A stretch of 43,895 nt of DNA from Pseudomonadota bacterium. GTDB taxonomy: Bacteria > Pseudomonadota > Gammaproteobacteria > JAKAQQ01. The DNA lies in the NCBI GenBank assembly GCA_021798795.1, contig JAJZBR010000006.1:1-43895 (forward strand). The letters are read 5' to 3'. This document shows, one piece after another, positions 10,244 to 18,695 of the stretch (positions within the stretch are counted from its first letter, which is position 1; every line of letters begins with the position of its first letter). Position numbers and translations under genes: made by a program. Under the pieces are notes generated by a model. That model had not been told where the DNA came from. It did not search any database and saw only the letters and a list, made by a program, of their open reading frames with translations.

Positions 10244-10567
10244 ATGCCTAGCAACAATCACGCTGCCAAACCTCTGACCAAGAGTGAGCTGCTTCGGACG
10301 GTTTCCGGGGAAACCGATTTGACCCGTAAACAGGTCTCCGCGGTGTTTGACGCACTTGAGGGGCAGATCAAAAAAAGCCTTGGGAAAAGAGGCGCTGGTC
10401 TTTTCGTTCTTCCGGGAATACTCAAAATCAAGCTGGTTCACAAGCCAGCGGTGAAGGCAAGAAAGGGAGTCAATCCGTTTACCGGGGAGCCCACGACCTT
10501 CAAAGCCAGGCCCGCTCGCAACGTCGTCAAGGTTCTTGCGCTCAAGAAACTCAAGGATATGGCGTAA
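10244..10567 (+). CDS. HU-family-like DNA-binding protein
   Basis: MPSNNHAAKPLTKSELLRTVSGETDLTRKQVSAVFDALEGQIKKSL...GVNPFTGEPTTFKARPARNVVKVLALKKLKDMA; TACGAGGAATCAC RBS region upstream. Confidence 0.85.
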   Translation: MPSNNHAAKPLTKSELLRTVSGETDLTRKQVSAVFDALEGQIKKSLGKRGAGLFVLPGILKIKLVHKPAVKARKGVNPFTGEPTTFKARPARNVVKVLALKKLKDMA

Positions 10568-10670
10568 TTGCATTCCATGGGACGAGGGACTCGTCACGTA
10601 CTGAAACCTCCCGTCACTTTCATGTAGCAACGCCGGTTGCGGGTGAGTGCCGGGAGGCGCCGATACGAGT

Positions 10671-11321
10671 TCAGAAACTCCCTTGGTGCGCGCTCAAAAA
10701 ATCAGTAACGGTTGCCCTGAGCGGCACGAGATGTCCGTGGAAGAAATGGGTGACTTCGGGGTACAGCTTGAGTTCGGGCGGGTGCTTCAGGTTTCGGCAC
10801 CAGCGTTGAACGGATTCTGGAGATACCACTTCGTCCTTTCCTCCCTGGATGACGAGCCATGGGCACAGGGGTCGCTCTTCATCCTTGAGCGCCAAGTGTT
10901 CGACGGGAGGCGCGATACTGACCAGTATGCGGGCGCTGGATGGGCGAGCCGCACGGATCGCAATCCCGGCACCAAAGGAGAACCCGAGCAGCCATAAGGC
11001 AAGATCCTTCCCCCAGTTTGAACGGGCCCAACCGATGACCGCAAGGGCATCGTCGAGCTCGCCTACTCCCTCATCGTACCGCCCAGCGCTTGCACCTACG
11101 CCACGGAAATTGAACCGGACCGTGTGTGCACCGAGATTTCCCGCAGCACGCGTCAGAGTGAATACCACCTTGTTGTCCAGGGTGCCCTGAAAAAGCGGGT
11201 GTGGATGAAAGATGACTGCGATCGCTTGAGGCGCTTGTAAAGCTTCTACTATCGTGTTCCCGATGCGGGCTTCGATTGGTCCGGCTGGCCCGGGTATGAA
11301 CTGCTGGATTTCGGCAACCAA
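10671..11321 (-). CDS. Alpha/beta hydrolase (dienelactone hydrolase-like)
   Basis: 216 aa; FHPHPLFQGTLDNKVV, RFNFRGVGASAGRYDEG, LLGFSFGAGIA nucleophile elbow, VIQGGKDEVV, THFFHGH. Confidence 0.9.
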   Translation of the reverse strand: MVAEIQQFIPGPAGPIEARIGNTIVEALQAPQAIAVIFHPHPLFQGTLDNKVVFTLTRAAGNLGAHTVRFNFRGVGASAGRYDEGVGELDDALAVIGWARSNWGKDLALWLLGFSFGAGIAIRAARPSSARILVSIAPPVEHLALKDEERPLCPWLVIQGGKDEVVSPESVQRWCRNLKHPPELKLYPEVTHFFHGHLVPLRATVTDFLSAHQGSF

Positions 11322-11388
11322 GGCTGAACCTCCGCGTCTTCATTTGACACTGGTTACCTTGGGCAGTCATGTGTCCGGTGAGATCAGC

Positions 11389-11577
11389 CTAGGCGCCCCT
11401 CCCCACGGTTGAAGCCGTGGGGATTGATGACCCAGTCCATGGCGGGGATAGGTGCCCGAGGTTATACAGGGCATGCAACGCATTTGACCTCACCCTCCCC
11501 ACCCCATCCTTTCGCACGTCGCATGATCCATGTCGGAAGCCAGTATGCCTAAGGATTGGAGAAAATAATATCAACAA
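11389..11577. mobile_element. Possible relict IS200/IS605-type right end (no transposase or full tnpB)
   Basis: Perfect 8-bp stem CCCCACGG-TTGAAG-CCGTGGGG (11401-11422). On the minus strand it reads ATCCCCACGGCTTCAACCGTGGGGAGG, resembling recalled IS605/omega-RNA right-end hairpins. Boundaries uncertain. Confidence 0.4.
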
Positions 11578-11591
11578 ATGTTGACACTTTT

Positions 11592-11609
11592 TGTAAACGA
11601 TCGTTTACA
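11592..11609. promoter_or_regulatory. 18-bp perfect palindrome TGTAAACGATCGTTTACA, candidate operator
   Basis: Self-complementary over 18 nt; 4 nt downstream of TTGACA (11582-11587) and 7 nt downstream of the dyad TCAACA-AA-TGTTGA (11571-11584). Confidence 0.6.
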
Positions 11610-11652
11610 CGGGGCTTCGGACAAGGTCTGAAAACTATGGCCTATATTCATT

Positions 11653-11680
11653 CTGACATTGATTTTATTGATATTATAAT
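11653..11680 (+). promoter_or_regulatory. Candidate sigma70-type promoter for dtd
   Basis: CTGACA - 16 nt - TATAAT, 43 nt upstream of the dtd ATG. Confidence 0.4.
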
Positions 11681-11722
11681 GTTTTCATCCGGATCTTCAG
11701 CAGGACAGTGGGGTGCGGCCTT

Positions 11723-12175
11723 ATGAAAGCACTGATACAGAGAGTGAAGGAGGCGCGTGTCGAGGTCCAAGGCGAAATCGTCGCTTCGATCGGGGTCGGC
11801 ATATTGGTCTTTCTCGGATTTGAACGTGGCGACGGGCGCGACCAGGCGGTGCGCATCATTGATCGAGTCATGCATTACCGGGTGTTTTCCGATGCGAAGG
11901 ATCGTATGAATCTTAACGTGCAATCCGTATCGGGTGGCGTCATTTGGGTGCCTCAGTTCACCTTGGCCGCAGACACCCGTCAGGGCAACCGTGCGGACCT
12001 GAACCGGGCCTTGCCTCGCGAGCCCAGTGCACGGCTTTTCGAGCAGCTATTGGTCCATGCACACTCCCGCTATGGTGAGGTCATGGCGCGCGCCGGACGA
12101 TTTGGCGAGCAGATGAGAGTTCATCTCGTGAACGACGGTCCAGTTACCTTTCTCCTGGCAACCGAAGGCGTGTAA
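11723..12175 (+). CDS. dtd: D-aminoacyl-tRNA deacylase
   Basis: MKALIQRVKEARVEV...GGVIWVPQFTLAADTRQGNR...VNDGPVTFLL. Confidence 0.95.
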   Translation: MKALIQRVKEARVEVQGEIVASIGVGILVFLGFERGDGRDQAVRIIDRVMHYRVFSDAKDRMNLNVQSVSGGVIWVPQFTLAADTRQGNRADLNRALPREPSARLFEQLLVHAHSRYGEVMARAGRFGEQMRVHLVNDGPVTFLLATEGV

Positions 12176-12231
12176 ATAAGCTAAAATATGATCTTTACAG
12201 CGGGCTGGTTAGTCCGCCGGAGGTATAGACC

Positions 12232-12465
12232 ATGGGACTTGATGGTCTGAGTATCTGGCACCTGCTCATCATCTTCGCGATCGTTGTGGTTATTTTTGGC
12301 ACGGGTCGCCTGCGAACGATTGGCCCCGACCTGGGCAAGGCGATACGCAGTTTCAGAGAAGCACTCAGTGGGGAAACTTCTGAAACCAAGAAAGCCGATT
12401 CCTCGAAGACGGACCAACCGCAGACCCCCGAGCCCGCAAAGGAAGCCAAGGATCGAACACCCTGA
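12232..12465 (+). CDS. tatA: Sec-independent protein translocase TatA
   Basis: 77 aa; single N-terminal TM then amphipathic helix (FGTGRLRTIGPDLGKAIRSFREAL); upstream of tatB and tatC. Confidence 0.92.
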   Translation: MGLDGLSIWHLLIIFAIVVVIFGTGRLRTIGPDLGKAIRSFREALSGETSETKKADSSKTDQPQTPEPAKEAKDRTP

Positions 12466-12541
12466 CGCGAACCGCTCCGTACCTATTGAGGATCGAGGCA
12501 CGAAGTGGTTGGGAGAGGGGTGATGCGGACTGGATGCCCGG

Positions 12542-12784
12542 GTGTTTGATTTAGGATTGGGCGAGATCGTTGTACTTGCGCTGATTGCGCTAGTGGTCGT
12601 CGGACCCGAACAAATCCCAGGCGTCGCGCGTTCACTCGGGTATTGGGTTCGGCGGGCAAGAAGTATCTGGTCCCGCATGAGCGAGGACATCGAGAGTTCG
12701 CTGGATCTGGAACACAGGGCTCCGGAGCGAGAATCTGAGGAATCTTCCCCAAGAGAATCCCACGATCCCCCTGCCGCGCAATGA
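12542..12784 (+). CDS. tatB: Sec-independent protein translocase TatB
   Basis: 80 aa; MFDLGLGEIVVLALIALVVVGPEQIPGVARSLGYWVRRAR; GTG start; 4-nt overlap with tatC. Confidence 0.92.
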   Translation: MFDLGLGEIVVLALIALVVVGPEQIPGVARSLGYWVRRARSIWSRMSEDIESSLDLEHRAPERESEESSPRESHDPPAAQ

Positions 12785-13524
12785 ACGAGGCGCGTGAATC
12801 GAAATGGTTCAGCCCAACCCTCATAGCCTACCTTGTTGAGCTGAGACGCAGGCTGTTAATATCTGCAGCCGTCTTCGCCGTCGTTTTCCTGGCACTCTTG
12901 CCTTGGGCGAATCCCCTGTTCGACTGGCTGACGCTTCCTTTGGTCGACGCGCTGCCTCCTGGTGGTCATCTGATAGCGATTCATGTCACAACCACCTTCG
13001 TCGTGCCGTTCAAGCTGACCCTCCTCGTGGCCCTGCTGGGATGCATGCCCGTATTCCTCTACGAACTTTGGGCATTCGTGGCGCCTGCGCTCTATCGGAG
13101 GGAACGGCGATTCGCGCGGGTGCTACTGGTTTCTGGTATTGCGCTTTTTTATGCAGGAGTTGCCTTTGCTTACTTCGTCATTTTCCCCATGGCGTTTCAT
13201 TTCTTTGCCTCGGTGACTCCGCGTGGAGTGGCGATGACCACGGATATTCAGAACTATCTCGGGTTTTGTCTGCATCTCATGCTGGCGTTCGGCGTCGCTT
13301 TTGAGATGCCGGTTGTAATTGTCCTTCTGGTTTTTACGGGGCTTATGCAGGAAGCGACACTGAGACACAACCGGCGCTATGTATTTCTGATTTGCTTTAT
13401 CATCGCCGCATTTCTCACGCCACCCGATGCCCTATCGATGACTTTACTGGGGTTGCCCATGTATGGGCTATACGAACTCGGTCTTGTGCTCGTTAAATGG
13501 CTTTTGCCGGGTGCCCCCGCATGA
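12781..13524 (+). CDS. tatC: Sec-independent protein translocase TatC
   Basis: 247 aa polytopic protein; YLVELRRRLL, ELWAFVAPALYRRER, FGVAFEMPVV, AFLTPPD. Confidence 0.96.
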   Translation: MNEARESKWFSPTLIAYLVELRRRLLISAAVFAVVFLALLPWANPLFDWLTLPLVDALPPGGHLIAIHVTTTFVVPFKLTLLVALLGCMPVFLYELWAFVAPALYRRERRFARVLLVSGIALFYAGVAFAYFVIFPMAFHFFASVTPRGVAMTTDIQNYLGFCLHLMLAFGVAFEMPVVIVLLVFTGLMQEATLRHNRRYVFLICFIIAAFLTPPDALSMTLLGLPMYGLYELGLVLVKWLLPGAPA

Positions 13525-13796
13525 ACAGATCGCAGGGTATGAGCGGAGCGATCGGGAACGTTGCGGATTTTGTAACCATCGCAGTGTTTGATGATGTCTT
13601 TAATGCCCGAGTGGTTGCCGGGCGGCTTGAGGTCGAGGGGTTTACCGTCCGCATCAAGGATCAGCATATTGTCCAGATGGATTGGCTCTACACACTGGCA
13701 GTCGGAGGGATCAAGCTTCAGGTCCACTCGGAGGAAGTGTCCCGCGCGCAACGCGTCATTCAGGACGATTATTCTGATTGCCTGCCGTCTATTTGA
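13521..13796 (+). CDS. DUF2007-like putative signal-transducing protein
   Basis: ATGA overlap with tatC; VTIAVFDDVFNARVVAGRLEVEGFTVRIKDQHIVQMDW...GGIKLQVHSEEVSRAQRVI. Confidence 0.75.
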   Translation: MNRSQGMSGAIGNVADFVTIAVFDDVFNARVVAGRLEVEGFTVRIKDQHIVQMDWLYTLAVGGIKLQVHSEEVSRAQRVIQDDYSDCLPSI

Positions 13797-15045
13797 TCAT
13801 GCGCAAGGATTCCTCTTCGAGCACGCTTAACTCCCGTTCCAGGGTTGAAAGATGCGTTTCAAAATCGGATTCAGTCGGGGTTACGACCTGAACGGAACGA
13901 AGTTCCCATTGCGCGTTGGAATCTGGTGGGTTATGAGTCAGTTCCTCCCAGACAGCGTTTTGTGCGGGGATGGTTCCAGACAACTCAGCAGGAGACAGAA
14001 TCCCGAAGCGACGGGGGGACAAACACGCGCAAAACGTGCTGGAAGGAAGCCCAGCCTGCCAATGCCGGATTCGTGTTACGAACTCGGGGTTCGAAAGATC
14101 CAGCCAGGATGGTTCATCTTCCAGGGACAGGTTCAGGACTTCGAACAACGCGAGCTGAATACCGGTAGATCCTTCAAAGCCTGTCCTGAAACGCCAAGAT
14201 CCGTAATCGCGGAAGGCACGGGCGTTGGGCAGTCGGGTTTGGGGTTCCAGCAACCGTTCTGACAGCAGGCGTGTCTCGAGGCGCCGGATGAGATTATGCG
14301 TGTTCCGTGCCAGGCCGTAGCGCTCCATCCGTGCCTGGATCTCCTCAAGGGATGCGGATTTGCTCCAGAAATCGTCCGCACCTGCGGCGAAGGCTCGACG
14401 CCTTTGATCATCATCGTTTCCGCCTGAGACCATGATGATCGGTACCGGACCGGAAGGGAGGGTTTGGGCTCGAATTTTTGGAATCAAAGCATATCCGGTT
14501 TGTGTATCTTCGATGAAGACATCGCAGAGCACCAGACCATAGGCGGATTTCTGCAAGGCGAGCAGCGCTTCGGCCGGTGTAAAAAAGTGGTGCAGGACGA
14601 TTCCCAGTTTTTCAAAGCGGTTTTTCATGTGTTGAGCAGCGACCTGGCTATCGTCAAGATAAAGTACGGGTAACGCTGGCGGCGACCGCAGAACCCCGAT
14701 CCGCTCTGCCAATGCCGTACTGATACGGTGCCGATCCTGGCGATCCACAATCTCGTAACGTGGATGCTGCATGAGGGCCATTCCCCAGCTGTCCGGATTC
14801 GAGGTCACAATGAGTGGCCAATACACGGCGTGCAAAGGCGACTGCTGGAGCAGTTCCGCGCACGTGATTCCATCCATGTCCGACAATGTGAAGGCGATGA
14901 GTGCCGAATCGCAACGGACGCTACGTGCCAGAGACAGTGCTTCCTGGCCGTTGGCTGCGAGGATCGGCACCTGACCCAGTGTACGGATGATCTTCTCCCA
15001 GTTGAGCTGATACAACCGCGATCCCTCGACGACCAGTATGTTCAT
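13789..15045 (-). CDS. REC(pseudo)-REC-degenerate GGDEF-like regulator
   Basis: 418 aa; REC1 NILVVEGSR...LIAFTLSDMDG lacks the acceptor Asp; REC2 VLYLDDSQ...LVLCDVFIED...VSGG...SK appears intact; C-terminal EPQTRLPNARAFRDY...CACLSPRRFGILSP aligns by eye with GGDEF-domain landmarks but has SPRRF at the signature. Confidence 0.75.
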   Translation of the reverse strand: MNILVVEGSRLYQLNWEKIIRTLGQVPILAANGQEALSLARSVRCDSALIAFTLSDMDGITCAELLQQSPLHAVYWPLIVTSNPDSWGMALMQHPRYEIVDRQDRHRISTALAERIGVLRSPPALPVLYLDDSQVAAQHMKNRFEKLGIVLHHFFTPAEALLALQKSAYGLVLCDVFIEDTQTGYALIPKIRAQTLPSGPVPIIMVSGGNDDDQRRRAFAAGADDFWSKSASLEEIQARMERYGLARNTHNLIRRLETRLLSERLLEPQTRLPNARAFRDYGSWRFRTGFEGSTGIQLALFEVLNLSLEDEPSWLDLSNPEFVTRIRHWQAGLPSSTFCACLSPRRFGILSPAELSGTIPAQNAVWEELTHNPPDSNAQWELRSVQVVTPTESDFETHLSTLERELSVLEEESLRMIK

Positions 15046-16835
15046 CGGCTGCTTGCCGCAAGAGCGTGAGTTTGGGGAAGTGCGCGAGGGAGCCGGTCAA
15101 CCGGATAGAGAGAGGGTGAGATGGGATCCTGAAACAAGTAACGATAGAAAAAATCGAGGCGTGCCGATGGATTCCCGGAAAATCCCGAGTGCATGATCCG
15201 GACAAGGAAGCGCCGCGCCAGATGTGGATGATGTCGAAGGAGTGTTCGAGCCAGTGTTTCAAGGGCACCCTGGGGACGGATGTGCAACGGCTTGAAGATG
15301 GCGCTGAAGTAACCCAGGCGATAGAGATTCAAGGGACTTTGAATATCAAGAAGGAGGTAAATGAGGCGAGCGAGCGGCTGGCGGATCGGGACAAATACCG
15401 AGCCTGCTGGGTAGACAAAATAGCGGATTTCCGGTTTTGCATTGAATGAGTCGATATCCCGATCAGGGCCTTGTTTCGATCGTCCCCATTGGATATGGCT
15501 CAGCCGGTCAGTTTGGACCTCAAGCTTGAGCGGTGCCAAAAGCCGCTTGGTTTGGATACCATGCATCCGCAGTATGGAAATGACTTGCGGAAATCCAGCA
15601 GGGATCATGTATCCCGTGAGCTCCGGCATGGGATCGCGGCCCGAGAGGCGACTGTAACGTGGCACGAGGTAGTTGCGTGGCAGGTTCCATTCATAGCGAG
15701 TCCATACCGTACCCGATATCGGGCTCAGCGTTTCGGTATAAGCATAAGTTCTCAGCAAAAATCCGGCTGGGGAGCGTTCAAGTTTCGTGTAGATGGGGAA
15801 ACGCTTCCTGAATGCTCCATAATGAAATCGGATTTCGGTTGCGATGTGGTGCTCTGCCCGCAGCAGTAAAGTTCCCTTCCGAGCTAACAGCGTGATCCAG
15901 TTTGAAATCATACGGGTCATGAGGAGGCTTTTATGATGGTCCGGGTTGCGGTCATTGCAGACCAGGTGAAATGCCGGAACATTTGCGAAAGCGCTGTAGC
16001 CGAGGATGTGCCGAGGTGAAGCTGAAAGGGTCTGAACACCCCAGGCTGGATTTTCCGGATTGCGCGTCTGCATCCACGTGCCCACTGCCAAATCAGCATG
16101 GCCCCAAATGGCCTGCGCCTCGTTTGTGAGTTGCTTGGCGAGTTGTCCGAGCTCGGTCGGCAAGAGAGCGGTTGGAGTGCCCCCGAACAAAAATCCGTCA
16201 CGCCACGCGGCTTTGCGACTGATCGTAATTTCTGTGACCAGATCAGGGTGCCAGCGGACGAAAAGCTTGAGCCAGGCCTGTGTCGTCGGGGTTTGCGCCA
16301 AAAGCAGATTCTGTGCATAGACGGCTGATGGGTTGGGTAAATCATTGGGCCAATGGAAGATTGCACGGGTTTGCGCCTGCGGGCGATAGCCGCGTCCCAG
16401 GAAAAAAACCAAAAGCACATGTTGCATCAGAGCGGGTTCTGTTGACCATTGCTGGATGAGGTGAACGGCGAAATCGCGGACGGCCTGACCGGAATCATCG
16501 AGAGCGGGAGTCAGCAAGATAACCAGTCTTGATTCCCCTCCCGCTTCCCTGGTGTGCAAAGGATTCCCGACAATGAGGGCGAAAAGCGGGTGATCGGTGC
16601 GTGTTTTCCCGATCAACTTGAGATGCAGCCAAGGCTTATGCTCATGTTTGAGGAACAGAGCGAGTGGCGAAGACGCTGAAGCGGTGCGTGTGACATCTTG
16701 GGGTGCGTGAGGGGCATCGGCTTGGACCGGAGCTACGAGCAGAAGAGCCAGACCCAGGCCAGCTGTCAGAAAACACCAAAGTCCCTGGCGTGGGGTTCGA
16801 TTTCGAGCATCAGCCGACAGCAACGAGCGCGTCAT
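15042..16835 (-). CDS. M14 carboxypeptidase-fold exported protein lacking recognisable zinc ligands (predicted pseudoenzyme)
   Basis: 597 aa; signal-like N-terminus; QNLLLAQTPTTQAWLKLFVRWHPDL, NLPRNYLVP, VISILRMHGI, YPAGSVFVPIRQPLARLIYLLLD, LYRLGYFSAIFKP landmarks; ATGA overlap with the downstream gene. Confidence 0.65.
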   Translation of the reverse strand: MTRSLLSADARNRTPRQGLWCFLTAGLGLALLLVAPVQADAPHAPQDVTRTASASSPLALFLKHEHKPWLHLKLIGKTRTDHPLFALIVGNPLHTREAGGESRLVILLTPALDDSGQAVRDFAVHLIQQWSTEPALMQHVLLVFFLGRGYRPQAQTRAIFHWPNDLPNPSAVYAQNLLLAQTPTTQAWLKLFVRWHPDLVTEITISRKAAWRDGFLFGGTPTALLPTELGQLAKQLTNEAQAIWGHADLAVGTWMQTRNPENPAWGVQTLSASPRHILGYSAFANVPAFHLVCNDRNPDHHKSLLMTRMISNWITLLARKGTLLLRAEHHIATEIRFHYGAFRKRFPIYTKLERSPAGFLLRTYAYTETLSPISGTVWTRYEWNLPRNYLVPRYSRLSGRDPMPELTGYMIPAGFPQVISILRMHGIQTKRLLAPLKLEVQTDRLSHIQWGRSKQGPDRDIDSFNAKPEIRYFVYPAGSVFVPIRQPLARLIYLLLDIQSPLNLYRLGYFSAIFKPLHIRPQGALETLARTLLRHHPHLARRFLVRIMHSGFSGNPSARLDFFYRYLFQDPISPSLYPVDRLPRALPQTHALAASSR

Positions 16836-17025
16836 TGCAACGATATTACCAGATCGACATCACCAGGGATTCAGCCACCATGCGGAGCGGCTGACCCATG
16901 TCAAACCAAACCCAGCGCATCGGGCGATCAGAGACGGGTGGGCTCAATGATTTCCCATGCATGGCCATGCATCTGCAGCGTGTCTGGGTCGGTGCGAAGG
17001 AACCATGTTCTGAATTCCAGGGTCG

Positions 17026-17607
17026 TCAGGGGCGTGGGACGAAGTAGCGGCGGCCATGATATTTGACCAAAAGTCCGTCGCTTTGGATTGCCAGCAGGCG
17101 GGCCCCGCCTGGGAGGTGGCTACCGGTACGATAAAGATGCATGTTAATGACTACATACCGGTTGATACGTTGCGGGGTCCAACTGAAAACCTGGATCTGC
17201 CAGCCCACTTGGTCAGGCAGATTGCGGTTTGCGGTTACGGGTGGACTCGTGTGCCGGGTTTCCAGAGAGACGGGGGGGTGCGGTAAGGCTACGGATAGGG
17301 AGGATCTCGATTTTGCAGCAGGGCCCGGCATTCGTGTTACCGGGTGATGGAGAGCAGGTCGCATCGGTTGTACGGAGTCAGATCGGGGCACGCGTGCTGA
17401 GCGGGCTAGCGGCTTTTCATGGGCCAGGAAATAAACGCCCAGTAGTGCCACAATGACCCCCAGAATCAGCCCGGCTCCGATCGCGGCAGCCACTTTATAA
17501 TGGGCACCCTTTGCAGGGTCGAGATCCGGTCCGAGCATCGTTGGTCCGTTTCCTTGATGGATCCGGTCCATTTCAGCTTTTCGCAATGCATCAAGGATAA
17601 TCGACAC
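17026..17607 (-). CDS. gspB: General secretion pathway protein B-like
   Basis: 193 aa; MSIILDALRKAEMDR N-terminal motif, one TM, C-terminal RYVVINMHLYRTG...LPGGARLLAIQSDGLLVKYHGRRYFVP. Confidence 0.8.
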   Translation of the reverse strand: MSIILDALRKAEMDRIHQGNGPTMLGPDLDPAKGAHYKVAAAIGAGLILGVIVALLGVYFLAHEKPLARSARVPRSDSVQPMRPALHHPVTRMPGPAAKSRSSLSVALPHPPVSLETRHTSPPVTANRNLPDQVGWQIQVFSWTPQRINRYVVINMHLYRTGSHLPGGARLLAIQSDGLLVKYHGRRYFVPRP

Positions 17608-17616
17608 GCGAGTTTC

Positions 17617-18642
17617 TCAATGGCTGGTCCGGAGTGAGAGAGGTGGGCCTTGGAAGCGGATTTTCCCGGACCGTCCATATTTGATCAGCATGGAAATAGG
17701 GGCCCGATCCATCGGTTGGCCCCGCTGCAGGGTCGTACTGCCGCCAGCCAGGATCAACAAGAAAATCAACAGATTTGCGCGGCTGAATGCCCGGCGGATC
17801 CAACTGATACCTGGTTTTGAGTGCCCTCCCACTTCCTGAGCCGCTTGTCTGGCCAAAGGGTAGGTCACCAGTCTCCTTCTTTTCACAAAAGCCCCGAGCA
17901 AGGCACGGTCGCAGATGATGTTGATGGACCGGGGTAGACCGTGTGAGTCGCGATGGACTGCGCGAATAGCGGCGGGTGTGAACAAGGGAGTTGATAGCCC
18001 TGCAATCCGCAGGCGGTGGTGGATGTAGTCCCGCGTCTCAGTGGGGCGGAGTGGACCGAGTCGGAAACGGGCAGTGATTCGATTCCGCAAGGGCAGCAGT
18101 TCCGGTCGTTCAAGGAGTACATCGAGTTCCGGTTGGCCCACGAGAATGATCTGCATGAGTTTGGTGGTGCGGGTTTCGAGGTTCGTAAGCAGGCGTATTT
18201 GTTCGAGGGTTTCAACTGGGAGGGCTTGGGCCTCGTCCACGATCAGTATGACTCGGCGTCCCTGGGCGTAGATCTCAAGCAAGCGATCATTTATGCAGGT
18301 GATCAATGACGGGAGATCGGCACGGTGCATGGCGCGCGACGCGTCGGGTTGAATTTCCTGTAACAGGTTACGAATGAAAGCTTTGGGTGTCTGTTTCGGG
18401 TTGAAAATGAGCGCAATCTCGAAATCCGCTGGTGGATGATCCAGCAGTCGACGGACGAGGGTTGTCTTCCCGGTTCCGACGGGTCCTGACAACTCGATGA
18501 ATCCGCCCGGCTGGGTGACCCCGTATAAAAGGTGCGCCAACCCTTCCTGATGCAAAGGGCTCAAAAACAGGAAACGGGGATCCGGTGCCATGCTAAATGG
18601 ATCTTCCCGCAAGCCAAAATAGGGTGTGTAGAGCGTGACCAC
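17617..18642 (-). CDS. gspA: GspA/ExeA-like AAA ATPase
   Basis: 341 aa; YFGLREDPFSMAPDPRFLFLSPLHQEGLAHLLYGV, SGPVGTGKTTLVR Walker A, VILIVDEAQALP Walker B, C-terminal TM. Confidence 0.85.
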   Translation of the reverse strand: MVTLYTPYFGLREDPFSMAPDPRFLFLSPLHQEGLAHLLYGVTQPGGFIELSGPVGTGKTTLVRRLLDHPPADFEIALIFNPKQTPKAFIRNLLQEIQPDASRAMHRADLPSLITCINDRLLEIYAQGRRVILIVDEAQALPVETLEQIRLLTNLETRTTKLMQIILVGQPELDVLLERPELLPLRNRITARFRLGPLRPTETRDYIHHRLRIAGLSTPLFTPAAIRAVHRDSHGLPRSINIICDRALLGAFVKRRRLVTYPLARQAAQEVGGHSKPGISWIRRAFSRANLLIFLLILAGGSTTLQRGQPMDRAPISMLIKYGRSGKIRFQGPPLSLRTSH

Positions 18643-18695
18643 TCCGCTTGCCGCCTTGCGGATCGTTCAGTTGACCCGCAGAGTTGTGTGCGCAG

